Below are positions 29,263 to 37,541 of a stretch of 41,958 bases of DNA, one piece after another. The notes beneath the pieces were generated by a model that did no database searches, was not told the DNA's origin, and saw only the letters and a list, made by a program, of their open reading frames with translations. The stretch comes from Microvirga tunisiensis (lineage in GTDB: Bacteria > Pseudomonadota > Alphaproteobacteria > Rhizobiales > Beijerinckiaceae). The position numbers were made by a program, and so were the translations under genes. Location: positions 1-41,958 of the forward strand of contig NZ_VOSK01000038.1 in NCBI RefSeq assembly GCF_009296175.1. Reading direction: 5' to 3'. Within the stretch, counting starts at the first letter, position 1. Each line of letters begins with the position of its first letter.

Positions 29263-31208
29263 CCACGCAAGGCCTCACAGACTGGCAGGATTCCATCGCC
29301 GCGAGCGCGGGTGCCCCGCGGGCCACGGTCGAGGGCACGCTGGCCAAGTACGGCATCCAGGCCCAGGCCACGCTGCCGCGACGCCGTGCCCTCGCCATCC
29401 GCTCGGTGAGATTCGAGGGCGTGAAGCACGGCAACGAGCCGACCGATCGGTTCGCGTTCGAATGGGACGGACTCGGACCCGGCCTTTGGGCGCTGCTCAC
29501 AGACGGCAACTCCAAGGGCAAGTCGAGCGTGCTCGCGGTGACACGCGCGGTCCTCCAGGGACGGTTCCCGGGAGGCATCAAGCAGGACGTCTGGGCTTGG
29601 ATCGATCGCGTGGACGCGACCTTCGCGATCGACGGCGTGGAGTTCGCGGTGCGCTTGATCAAGCCGGCGGGGACGACGCGGGCGAGGGACGCGCACGCGG
29701 CCGTCATCCGCGGGCAGGGAGCCGTCCTCTACGAAGGTCCGGCCGACGAAGGACTCGAACGGACGCTGTCCGACATCTTCCTCGAGGAACTCGGATTCGC
29801 GAAGTTCCAGGCTTATCGCTCGGATACTGGGCGCGCGAGCGAGCACGGCTGGCCCGCGATGTCATCGGCACTGTTCATCAGCGGACCGGGGGTTGCGATC
29901 TTCGGCGACTATACCGAGGACGGCCTCCCCATCCGCCTTATCCAGCTCTTCGTCGGGTTGCCCTGGATCTCGACCTACACCGCGGCATCCACCGCCCTCA
30001 AGCGCCTTGAGGCCGAACAGAGGAAAGACGAGGATGCCGACAGGCGCCAGGCCGACCATGCCACGCAGCGCATCATTGCTCTGGAGAACGAACTTCAGGC
30101 GCATCGGGAAGCCCTAAAGCGCCTTCCGGATCGGCGCGGGATGCGGGCCGAACTGAAGGCGCTCGATGCACGCCTGGCCGCGGCGCAAGCTGAGGTCACC
30201 GATGCGCGACACGACGCGGAACTGCGCAAGGCCGCTGCCGCCGAAGCCCGCTCGGTCCACGCCGAGACGAGGCGCCAGCTCCAGCAGGAGCGTGACGAGC
30301 AGGCGGCAGGTTACGTGTTCCGCAGGCTGCGGCCCGTCTGCTGTCCCGCCTGCGAGGCGAGGTTCGAGGTCGGACGCTTCGAGGCGGCGCCGGCCGAGAT
30401 CTGCGGCCTGTGCGGCACCGCCGATCTGCCAGAGGAAGCCCCCCGGGACGGGGAGGCGTTTCTCGCAGCCGCGGTTTCGGATGCCAAGGATTCGTTGGAC
30501 GCCGCGACGGCGGCCGCGTTCCGGGCGAGCGAATCCTTGCGCGATGCCGAATCCGCACGCGACGGGGTACTGCGCGAACTCGAGGACGTGCAGTCCCGGC
30601 TCGCCTACGACGACGGCGCCGAGCAGATCCACCGCGACATCGCCGGCGTGGAGGCACGCATCGACGAGTTGAGGAAATCCATACGCCCGGAGATCCACAC
30701 TTCGCGGGATCAGGAGGAAGTGGATATCCTCGAGGCCACCGTAAAGGCCACGAAGCACATGTTCGAGCGCTTGCAGCAGGAGGTCCTCGCCGATGTCAGC
30801 CGGAGCCTGACGCGCCTGTCGACCGACTTCGGCGTGCGGAACCTCGAGAGCATGAACCTGCTGGCCAATGGGCAATTGAGGATCCGGCAGGGCGGCACGG
30901 ATCTTTCGTTCACCAAACTGACGCCCGGGGAGATGGTACGCGTGCGCGTGGCGGCCGCGCTCGCGACGCTCGAGGTCGCCGGGGAGAGGGGATACGGCCG
31001 TCATCCGGGCCTGCTGGTGCTGGACTCGCCAGGTGCCCAGGAGATGAGCGCGGACGACTTCTCCGCCCTCATCGGCAGCGTGGCATCGGCGGTTGGGCGC
31101 TTCGGGAACCTCCAGGTGATCGTTGGAGCGGTCAGCCGGCCGGAACTCGAGGAACGGGTGCCACTGGATCGGAGGCGGCAGGTCAGGGACGACAAGGAAC
31201 TTTTCTAA
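29259..31208 (+). CDS. SMC/Rad50-like ABC ATPase with a four-Cys hinge
   Basis: A 649-residue ATPase. Walker A is GNSKGKSS (83-90). The coiled-coil arms cover about 245-350 and 395-510. At their tip sits CCPAC...CGLC, with cysteines at 362, 365, 382 and 385, a likely zinc-ribbon hinge comparable in position to the Rad50 hook but with twice the ligands. The ABC signature is LTPGE (554-558), and Walker B is LLVLDSPG (585-592) with Asp589; the usual Glu is replaced by Ser. It overlaps the middle component (ATGA) and precedes the nuclease-like gene by 10 bp. It probably engages DNA ends or loops; substrate unknown. Confidence 0.85.
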   Translation: MTTQGLTDWQDSIAASAGAPRATVEGTLAKYGIQAQATLPRRRALAIRSVRFEGVKHGNEPTDRFAFEWDGLGPGLWALLTDGNSKGKSSVLAVTRAVLQGRFPGGIKQDVWAWIDRVDATFAIDGVEFAVRLIKPAGTTRARDAHAAVIRGQGAVLYEGPADEGLERTLSDIFLEELGFAKFQAYRSDTGRASEHGWPAMSSALFISGPGVAIFGDYTEDGLPIRLIQLFVGLPWISTYTAASTALKRLEAEQRKDEDADRRQADHATQRIIALENELQAHREALKRLPDRRGMRAELKALDARLAAAQAEVTDARHDAELRKAAAAEARSVHAETRRQLQQERDEQAAGYVFRRLRPVCCPACEARFEVGRFEAAPAEICGLCGTADLPEEAPRDGEAFLAAAVSDAKDSLDAATAAAFRASESLRDAESARDGVLRELEDVQSRLAYDDGAEQIHRDIAGVEARIDELRKSIRPEIHTSRDQEEVDILEATVKATKHMFERLQQEVLADVSRSLTRLSTDFGVRNLESMNLLANGQLRIRQGGTDLSFTKLTPGEMVRVRVAAALATLEVAGERGYGRHPGLLVLDSPGAQEMSADDFSALIGSVASAVGRFGNLQVIVGAVSRPELEERVPLDRRRQVRDDKELF

Positions 31209-31218
31209 GGCGGCTGGG

Positions 31219-33147
31219 ATGAATGGGCTTGTCGACCGCTTTCTCGCGGCGCCGGAGGACATGTTCCTCGACGGAGCGACCGCTGCCGATCTGGACGCCG
31301 CGGCCAGGGAGCTGGCGGATCATCCATACGGGGGCGATCTTTTCGTCGCGCTGTGCCGCTCTGGCACCGAGGCCTGCCATGCAGCCGCCGAGACGCTCGT
31401 CAGGACCACTCGCGACCCTGGCGTGATGACCGAGATCGTGCGCGGTCTGGCTCGCGGCTTGCCGCTCGGGGACGGAACCGCCCGTCGCTTCCTTCGAGCC
31501 TTCCTTGAGCGGGCGGAGGATGGCTCAAGCCATTACGGCATCCGCTCCCAGGCCCTCCTCGGGGCGTTGTATCTCTCGCAGGGGCAGGACAGTCTCGTGC
31601 GTCGGCTTCAGGCTCACCTTCTCGACATAACGATTGACGACGAAGGCAACTACCTGCGGCACGCCGCAAGGATCATCGGCACCGTTCTTGCCCATGTCGA
31701 TGATCCCTCCTTGTTGGCTGTCCTCGTGAACCTGCTCGACGTGGCTGAAGCGAGGGACGAGGCCGCAATGGCTCTGGGTCGCCTCGCACTTGCCGAGGCG
31801 CTGGACGAGACGGACCGGGGTCGTGCGCTTGACGGGTTCCGTGCCGCGCGCTCGCGGTTCGGCCAATCCATCGCTGCCTCCGAGGGCCGCCTCGACGCGA
31901 CGCTGTACCTACGATGCCTTGACGTCCTCCTGGGGTTCCATGATGCCTCGGATCGCGGGAGGCTGACGGAGCGCATTGCCGGCATCCACGCAGCGGCCTT
32001 CGAGGTCGCGGCCTTCCTTCTGCCGTCCGACCGCCCGGTCGATCGCGACACGTGGCTGGGAATGGCCTCGCTCGAGAGCCTGCACTGGTCGTCCCTGGCG
32101 CTGCGCCTTGCCGCCCTCGACACGAGCCTGGCGAAGGACGCCTGGCTGTCTGCCGCCCGGGTCATCGAGGAGGAGCTGGTCCTCATCCATTCCGCGAGCC
32201 AGTCGATTCTCCGCCGCTCCCGCGATGGCGGCATCGAGGCACTCGTCCGGCCGCGGATCGTGGGCGAACTCCAGCGGAACAGGGTGCAACTGGCTCTGCT
32301 CGACCAGTGGATTGCCGAAAGGCAGGACACCGGGGCGCTTCCCGGCGCAGTCGCCATTCGCGCGAGCGTGGCGCAAGCGATGGAGGCCAGCCTTCTAGGA
32401 AACCCTCCTAACGCGGTGGCCACGAACTTCACGGCCACCGCGATCATCGAGGCCAGCGGTTGGGACGAGGCCCGGCGGGCGGAAGCGACGCGGCTACTGC
32501 GCGACAGCCTCGTCAGTTTGGAACTCGAGGTAACGGCACCGATCGTGATCGAGATTTGGCACGAGATGCGCGATGGGATGCTGTCGAACCCTGACTACGC
32601 GTCCAATCCCGCAGCCCGGCAGTTCTTCGACATGATCGTCTTCCATACGATCGGGTTCGTGCATTCGCGCGAGAACGTCTCGGGTACTTCGACGAACGGA
32701 ACGGAGTACCTGTTCGCGCAGCGCGGGGACAAGGAGCCCGTAGAAGAGGACCTGCACCGCGACTACTACGGTTACCTCCAGGCGACGCCGTTGCGGGAGT
32801 TATGCCTCAAGGAGGTCGAGGGCGTTGGCCATGGACGCGCCGACGTTTTCTTCTTCAACCAGGCCATCAGGACCGTCGCGGAGCTGAAGAAGACCGATCG
32901 GGACCGCACCCTGGACGGGCTCGTCGAGCGGTACGCACTCCAGTCGACCGCCTATCAGCGCACGCAGGTGAGGTTCTGCATCCTGATGGTGCTCGATCTG
33001 GTCGACCGTGGCGGGAGCGGCGGGCACCTGCGCGAGCTGGTCGGCGTCCGGCGCAAGACACCCACCGCCGGAAGGACCACCTATTGGGTCGTGGCCTTCC
33101 GGGTCCAGGGGCGCAAGCGCCCGCCCTCGAAGGTCGCCGGCATCTGA
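31219..33147 (+). CDS. Large helical protein with C-terminal PD-(D/E)XK nuclease motif
   Basis: A 642-residue protein. Residues 1-480 are nearly all helical and Ala/Leu-rich, resembling a HEAT-type solenoid (ARELADHPYGGDLFVALCRSG, EIVRGLARGLPL, ALGRLALAEALDE). The C-terminus has a restriction-endonuclease-like core: EEDLHRDYYGYL, then GRADVFFFNQAIRTVAELKK, with Asp542 and the E-x-K pair Glu555/Lys557, followed by a helix with RYALQSTAYQRTQ. This is the D-X12-E-X-K pattern of PD-(D/E)XK nucleases, so DNA or RNA cleavage is likely. It begins 10 bp after the ATPase, with a modest ribosome-binding site. It is probably the effector of the module (inference). Confidence 0.75.
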   Translation: MNGLVDRFLAAPEDMFLDGATAADLDAAARELADHPYGGDLFVALCRSGTEACHAAAETLVRTTRDPGVMTEIVRGLARGLPLGDGTARRFLRAFLERAEDGSSHYGIRSQALLGALYLSQGQDSLVRRLQAHLLDITIDDEGNYLRHAARIIGTVLAHVDDPSLLAVLVNLLDVAEARDEAAMALGRLALAEALDETDRGRALDGFRAARSRFGQSIAASEGRLDATLYLRCLDVLLGFHDASDRGRLTERIAGIHAAAFEVAAFLLPSDRPVDRDTWLGMASLESLHWSSLALRLAALDTSLAKDAWLSAARVIEEELVLIHSASQSILRRSRDGGIEALVRPRIVGELQRNRVQLALLDQWIAERQDTGALPGAVAIRASVAQAMEASLLGNPPNAVATNFTATAIIEASGWDEARRAEATRLLRDSLVSLELEVTAPIVIEIWHEMRDGMLSNPDYASNPAARQFFDMIVFHTIGFVHSRENVSGTSTNGTEYLFAQRGDKEPVEEDLHRDYYGYLQATPLRELCLKEVEGVGHGRADVFFFNQAIRTVAELKKTDRDRTLDGLVERYALQSTAYQRTQVRFCILMVLDLVDRGGSGGHLRELVGVRRKTPTAGRTTYWVVAFRVQGRKRPPSKVAGI

Positions 33148-33202
33148 ACTGCTGCTTAAGCGTGCTACGGGGATTGTACACAGATCCATCCCGGAGATCC
33201 GA

Positions 33203-33835
33203 ATGGACAATCCTTATTGGTTTACTAAGGGCAAGACCCACAACATCGACCTCAGCACCGTCCGGCGGATGTGCTTCGAACTCACGAACATCTTCAGTGC
33301 CGGGCGGGAGCTGGCCGAAGGATTCGACGCCATGGAGGCGGAGGAAGGAAAACGCTTCGACCTGTCCCAGGCACCCCTCCTGGCCCTCCACATGGAGCTT
33401 GCCGAGGATCAGGCCTGTAACCTGCTGCTCCAGATGGTTCTCCTCGTCCGCACGTACGACGACGTCATGAAGAACTCTGGATCCTCTAAGGCCTATGTGG
33501 CACATGCGACCCAAACCAGCGGCAAGGGTTACATCGGAGGGTACTCTCAGGACGGACAGGACTTCGATCTGAACCTCCGGCAGGCCTGCAACAAGATCAT
33601 CCACGCGCTTGAGATCCGTGCCGTCTATGAGAGGATCGACCGAACGGTTGCCCTCGACGAACACGGCCAGGAACTGGACCAGGAGGTCTGGTACCTGACG
33701 GGTGAAATCGAGATGGTGGGCACCGATCAGGGCAAGCCGTGGGAAGCCGTCGTCCATGCCCCGGCACTCCTTGAAATCGTCCTGGATCGTATTGCATTCG
33801 GATATCCGGAGCCGGAAGAGGCCACGGAGAAGTAG
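33203..33835 (+). CDS. Fourth protein of the ATPase module, unknown
   Basis: A 210-residue soluble protein. It is mainly helical: LSTVRRMCFELTNIFSAGRELAEGFDAMEAEEG, LLALHMELAEDQACNLLLQMVLLVRTYDDVM, then FDLNLRQACNKIIHALEIRAVYERIDRTV. NKIIHALEIR is where a HEPN-like fold would place its catalytic segment, but the Rx4-6H motif is not clear. Start ATG 33203 has CGGAGA upstream. It follows the nuclease gene after 55 bp, so it is either the last gene of the operon or separately expressed. It ends just before repC on the opposite strand. I recognise no family; a regulator, immunity or sensor subunit is possible. Confidence 0.6.
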   Translation: MDNPYWFTKGKTHNIDLSTVRRMCFELTNIFSAGRELAEGFDAMEAEEGKRFDLSQAPLLALHMELAEDQACNLLLQMVLLVRTYDDVMKNSGSSKAYVAHATQTSGKGYIGGYSQDGQDFDLNLRQACNKIIHALEIRAVYERIDRTVALDEHGQELDQEVWYLTGEIEMVGTDQGKPWEAVVHAPALLEIVLDRIAFGYPEPEEATEK

Positions 33836-33907
33836 GTAATGATTTCATCTACCTATAAGACCCTCCCTTACGGCAACGGTTCATCCAAGATGCAAACCCC
33901 TCCCCTC

Positions 33908-35119
33908 CTATCCATGGCTTCGCTCCTTCTGAGCCTCCGCCCGCAACAAGGCCATGATGACGGGCCCAAGAGAGAACTGATTGGCACGGGCGCGCTGTGT
34001 CAGGTTGCGGAGGTACGCCCCGGGGCTGCGGATGGCTTCGGCTCTCTGGAGAATGGCGGCAAGGGTGATGGCCGCATTGTCATGCCCCATCGCATCGCAG
34101 GCTTCCGCCCAGGCGCTGGGACTGATGCCTAGGATAGGTCGGACAAGGGCGGCCGCCTCCGAGAGGGCGCGCCAAGTCCTAATCCCCTCCCCGCCCCTCG
34201 TGTACATGGCGATATCCGGGCACGCCTTGAGGACCAGACTCAGCGGGAATGTCCTGACAGGTTGCTTCGGGGCTTCAGGATCAGACGTGACGGTTTCTTC
34301 TTCCTCTACCCGGCAGCCGCTTTCAGAATCATTAGAGGGGTAGGTGTTTGAATTCTGATGGTGCTGCTCACTATGAGACTCATTGGTGCTCAGATTCTCC
34401 TTTTCCAGGTGATCCGTCAGACACTTATCCACATCCCGCCAGAGCGCCCGCAGATCCTTCGCCACTCCCTCAAGGAGCAGGACGTCAGCGTTCCGGGCCG
34501 GCATCGCACCAAGGGATTTGAATCGATCCGAAAGGGAGAGCCAAGGGCCTGGAAGCCCCTCCTCAAGACCAACGAGGATTGTCTGCGAAATGTCGCGCCT
34601 TAGGAGGCTGATTTCCTCTCGCAACAGGTACCGAGCCTTCGCCGCGGCACGAGCTTCCCTGGCAAGCTTCTCGAACTCGGCCGCACGGGCCACCAACGGG
34701 CCCAGGTCGAAGCCGAAAGCCTGTTCGATCTGACCCCCCTCCCCTTTGCGGGCGTAACGCTTGCCGTTCGGACTGTCCCTCCGCACGACAAGACCAGCCT
34801 GGACAAGGGCCGCCAGGTTCCTGCGAAGGGTTGCTGGCGCCATCCCATTTGCCCGAAGCAGCAGGGCTCGGTTCGAGGGGTACACAACCAAGTCCGCATT
34901 GAGGGCAAGCGTAGTGTCCTGATGGAAGGTCAGGAGCGCATTGAGAACGCTCAGTGCCCGATCCGACACCCCGAGAGCCTCCTTGGCCTCACGCAGGTTG
35001 TCGAGCACCTTCCATTTTTCGGCGATGGTATCCTGAGGGCAGCTCCCTACCCTCACTCTCGCGGCCACCATGGCAAGCGAGAGCGGCCGCCCAAAGGGCG
35101 TCGACGAAATGTGATCCAT
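33908..35119 (-). CDS. repC: Replication initiator RepC
   Basis: A 403-residue initiator of repABC plasmids; it binds the origin inside its own gene and limits copy number. The N-terminal part matches RepC: GRPLSLAMVAARVRVG, KWKVLDNLREAKEALGVSDRALSVLNALLTF, and the winged-helix core VYPSNRALLLRANGMAPATLRRNLAALVQAGLVVRRDSPNGKRYARK. The central linker (about residues 235-280) is Ser/Asn/Glu-rich and is coded by AT-rich DNA, as expected for the origin. The C-terminal domain ends AQRARANQFSLGPVIMALLRAEA. It is the third gene of the operon, about 190 bp after repB, with an antisense RNA in the spacer. Confidence 0.95.
   Translation of the reverse strand: MDHISSTPFGRPLSLAMVAARVRVGSCPQDTIAEKWKVLDNLREAKEALGVSDRALSVLNALLTFHQDTTLALNADLVVYPSNRALLLRANGMAPATLRRNLAALVQAGLVVRRDSPNGKRYARKGEGGQIEQAFGFDLGPLVARAAEFEKLAREARAAAKARYLLREEISLLRRDISQTILVGLEEGLPGPWLSLSDRFKSLGAMPARNADVLLLEGVAKDLRALWRDVDKCLTDHLEKENLSTNESHSEQHHQNSNTYPSNDSESGCRVEEEETVTSDPEAPKQPVRTFPLSLVLKACPDIAMYTRGGEGIRTWRALSEAAALVRPILGISPSAWAEACDAMGHDNAAITLAAILQRAEAIRSPGAYLRNLTQRARANQFSLGPVIMALLRAEAQKERSHG
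34310..34410. other. AT-rich segment inside repC, candidate replication origin
   Basis: Within repC, the DNA around 34310-34410 is clearly richer in A and T than its flanks and encodes the flexible linker TNESHSEQHHQNSNTYPSNDSE. In repABC plasmids the origin of replication maps to the AT-rich middle of repC. The assignment is by that rule and by composition; no RepC-binding repeats were mapped. Confidence 0.5.
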
Positions 35120-35176
35120 GATCCTTGCCTTGCTCAGGGCAAAGGAAATCCGCCCGCCGAAATGGCGCCAAGACTC

Positions 35177-35205
35177 TTGACTGAGTTGTGCGGAAGTGGG
35201 ATTCT
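35177..35205 (+). promoter_or_regulatory. Promoter of the antisense RNA
   Basis: TTGACT (35177-35182) and GATTCT (35200-35205) are separated by 17 bases on the plus strand, opposite the repB-repC spacer. The -35 is near consensus and the -10 is acceptable. Transcription would begin near 35212 and run into the terminator at 35230-35262. Confidence 0.65.
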
Positions 35206-35211
35206 CTGAGT

Positions 35212-35264
35212 TGTCCAGACTACAGAGAGAGGCTTCCGTGACGTCGTTCCGGGGGCCTTTTTCT
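35212..35264 (+). ncRNA. Antisense counter-transcribed RNA of repABC (ctRNA/IncA type)
   Basis: The repB-repC spacer (35120-35307) carries a plus-strand promoter (35177-35205) followed within 60 bp by an intrinsic terminator, defining a transcript of about 50 nt that is antisense to the repABC mRNA. This position and size match the ctRNAs of repABC plasmids, which repress repC translation and determine incompatibility. The RNA is dominated by the terminator hairpin. The exact ends are inferred. Confidence 0.75.
35230..35262 (+). terminator. Intrinsic terminator of the ctRNA
   Basis: AGGCTTCCG (35230-35238) pairs over 9 bp, including two G-T pairs, with CGGGGGCCT (35250-35258) around an 11-base loop. 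A T-run continues through 35262, with more T after a single C. It serves as both terminator and the main structure of the antisense RNA. Confidence 0.8.
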
Positions 35265-35307
35265 TTTGCCGCGCTACTCCTGTTTACGTTGCATCACGGG
35301 AAGGCGG

Positions 35308-36330
35308 TTAAGCCTCCCCAGGTTCATCCCGTCCGCTCGTCCCCTCAAAGGAGGCGAACAGGTCAGGAAGACGCTCGACCAGGAAGGACGCGAACGCGGC
35401 GTCCAATCCCTGATCGAGTGAAATCTTCAGGTCGTGTCCGGACTGCTTCACCTGAGCAATCTTCTTGCCCGCACGGGAGAGCACAGCTCGGGGACTTGTC
35501 TTTGCCGCCTCCTTGTCCTCCGGAGCAGCACTCGCCGCAGCGAATACCTTGCGGAAGCGCTCATCTGATGGACGAGAAGTGAAGTTAGGGCTCTTGATGA
35601 CTGCCCTTACTGCTTTCACGGCAGGCTTCGACGCCTTCATGACTTCAGCCAATTTTAACCAGCGAGGCCGGCCTGCCTTCGGGGCTCTGCCGACGGCTTC
35701 GATTATGTCCGTAGGGATTGAGCGGGCGACTGATACCAGCTTGGAGGCCTCCGCTCTGTCGATGGACAGCGCCGACTGAACCACACTCCGGTCGTGCCCG
35801 GCATCCTCGAGGCGGGCGGCGAAGGCCGCCCGCTCAATGAAGCTCAAATCCTGTCGCGCCGAGTTTTCGATGCCCTGCGCGAGAACCAGTTCCTGGTCCG
35901 TGAGTGAACGGATCACCGCCTTAACGGGCAGTCCCAGCTCTCGAGCTGCCCGAATACGCCTGTGTCCGTAGGCGCTTTGATAGCGCCCCGGATCGTCCGG
36001 ATGGACACGCAGGAGGACGGGAACTTCCTGCCCACGCTCCTGGATCGAGACCTTCAATGCCTTGAAGCCCGCGTCTTCCTTGTCGTGGAAACGGTCCGCG
36101 ATTGGCGACGGATCGATAAGGCTCGGATCAACATCCTGAACGGCCGCAGCGGAATTGAGGCGCTCACGCAGCTCAGAATTCTCGCGCTCTACGTCGGAAA
36201 AGGATTCCTTCATGGACCGGACCGAACCGGAGGAAACACGGGGCAGGGGCGCCGGCTTGTTGTCACCTGACAACACGTCCGACTGATGGCTGTTGATGGC
36301 GGACCGAATTGCGTCCATCCGCTTGTTCAT
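35308..36330 (-). CDS. repB: Partition protein RepB (ParB family)
   Basis: A 340-residue ParB-family protein that binds parS sites and spreads for plasmid segregation. The N-terminus MNKRMDAIRSAINSHQSDV is RepB-like. The ParB core includes VPVLLRVHPDDPGRYQSAYGHRRIRAARELGLPVKAVIR, then LVLAQGIENSARQDLSFIERAAFAARLEDAG. The recognition helix part is DRSVVQSALSIDRAEASKLVSVARSIP. The C-terminal dimerisation part ends SFEGTSGRDEPGEA. Its ATG overlaps the repA stop by 4 bp (ATGA). A parS-like site lies inside its 5' region at 36259-36274. Confidence 0.95.
   Translation of the reverse strand: MNKRMDAIRSAINSHQSDVLSGDNKPAPLPRVSSGSVRSMKESFSDVERENSELRERLNSAAAVQDVDPSLIDPSPIADRFHDKEDAGFKALKVSIQERGQEVPVLLRVHPDDPGRYQSAYGHRRIRAARELGLPVKAVIRSLTDQELVLAQGIENSARQDLSFIERAAFAARLEDAGHDRSVVQSALSIDRAEASKLVSVARSIPTDIIEAVGRAPKAGRPRWLKLAEVMKASKPAVKAVRAVIKSPNFTSRPSDERFRKVFAAASAAPEDKEAAKTSPRAVLSRAGKKIAQVKQSGHDLKISLDQGLDAAFASFLVERLPDLFASFEGTSGRDEPGEA
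36259..36274. promoter_or_regulatory. parS-like site 1
   Basis: GTTGTCACCTGACAAC: 7-bp arms GTTGTCA and TGACAAC around CC, the 16-bp GTTN12AAC form expected for repABC parS. It lies inside the repB 5' coding region. An identical copy lies at 37666-37681. Confidence 0.8.
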
Positions 36331-37541
36331 CGTCCCCAGGCTCCCTTGATGAGGCTCGTAATCTCTGCGTTCACGGCGTCGACCGACTCTAGGGCGCGGT
36401 CATAAGCAGCCCGTCCGACGGAGCCGCGATCAAGCTCGTAGAGGCTCTGTTTCGTGAGGCCGGCATTCGCAATGGCGGTTGACTTCCAGGCCGTGGCTTT
36501 CAGGACATCATCACCAAAGAGACTGCGGAGAAGGGCGACAATCTGAGCCTCGGGGACGTCGTTCGGATCATGACGAGTGACCACGTACCGGATGAAATCA
36601 TGGCTGAGATGTCCACCTGCCTCCTCGACGACCGAGATCAGTTCGGACGTCATGAGCAGGAACTGGTTCATGGATGCCACATCGACCATCTGCGGATGGA
36701 TGGTGACGAGCATTGCGGTCGCGGCATTAAGTGCGCCAAGCGTCAGGTATCCGAGCTGGGGAGGGCAATCGATCACCACGACGTCGTAATCATCGGCCAC
36801 TTGGTTGATGGCGGACGAGACACGACGGAAGAACAGGTCATGACCTCGCTCTTTACGGCTCATCATCGCCTGCGGGGTATGATGCTCGAATTCCATCAGC
36901 TCGAGGTTGCCGGGGACCAAGCCGACGCCATCGAAATAGGTCTGACGCACCACGTCGCTCATGGGGCGGCGGTGCTCGTCGTACCGGATCGCGCCGTATA
37001 GGGTCTGGTTCTCCGCGATGTCGAATTCGGGCTGATACCCGAACATGGAGGACAGCGAGGCTTGCGGATCAAGGTCGATTGCAAGGACGCGAAAGCCATG
37101 CAGGGCGAGGTACTGTGTCAAGTAAAGGGCCGTCGTGGTCTTGGCCGAGCCCCCTTTGAAATTGGCAACGGCGATGACTTGAATCTTGTCCCCGGGTCGC
37201 CGGCCAGGCTTGAATTGCAGGGCTTCGCGGGGACGAGCCTCTGCCAAGTAGTCCCGCAACTCGTTGACTTGGCCAAGAGTGTATGAACGGCGCCCACCGG
37301 AGGCGAGGGCAGGCTTGGGACCGAGACCATCAAGGGAAAGCTGGCGCAGGTATCCGTCCGACACTCCGACAATGCGGGCGACCTCCCCGGACGAGAACGA
37401 CCGCAGACCCTTCAGTGCCTTGGGCGGGAAAAGGGCTGTCCCCAGTGTCCGGAGCTGCTGAGATAGGGCGCTTGCATGCCGCGAGATGCGGGCACTCGTT
37501 GCCTCACCTTGTTGCTCGGTTTTCAGTGCCGCTTCTGCCAT
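36327..37541 (-). CDS. repA: Partition ATPase RepA (ParA family)
   Basis: A 404-residue ParA ATPase that drives plasmid partition and represses the repABC operon. An N-terminal region contains a MerR-like HTH, SFSSGEVARIVGVSDGYLRQLSLDGLGPKPAL. The deviant Walker A is FKGGSAKTTTALYL with KGGSAKTT at 129-136. Further motifs are VLAIDLDPQASLS, VVIDCPPQLGYLTLGALNAATAMLVTIHPQ and a C-terminal part ending LIKGAWGR. The start ATG 37539-37541 is the family start. It heads the operon, and a parS-like site lies about 125 bp upstream. The operon order repA-repB-repC is standard. Confidence 0.95.
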   Translation of the reverse strand: MAEAALKTEQQGEATSARISRHASALSQQLRTLGTALFPPKALKGLRSFSSGEVARIVGVSDGYLRQLSLDGLGPKPALASGGRRSYTLGQVNELRDYLAEARPREALQFKPGRRPGDKIQVIAVANFKGGSAKTTTALYLTQYLALHGFRVLAIDLDPQASLSSMFGYQPEFDIAENQTLYGAIRYDEHRRPMSDVVRQTYFDGVGLVPGNLELMEFEHHTPQAMMSRKERGHDLFFRRVSSAINQVADDYDVVVIDCPPQLGYLTLGALNAATAMLVTIHPQMVDVASMNQFLLMTSELISVVEEAGGHLSHDFIRYVVTRHDPNDVPEAQIVALLRSLFGDDVLKATAWKSTAIANAGLTKQSLYELDRGSVGRAAYDRALESVDAVNAEITSLIKGAWGR

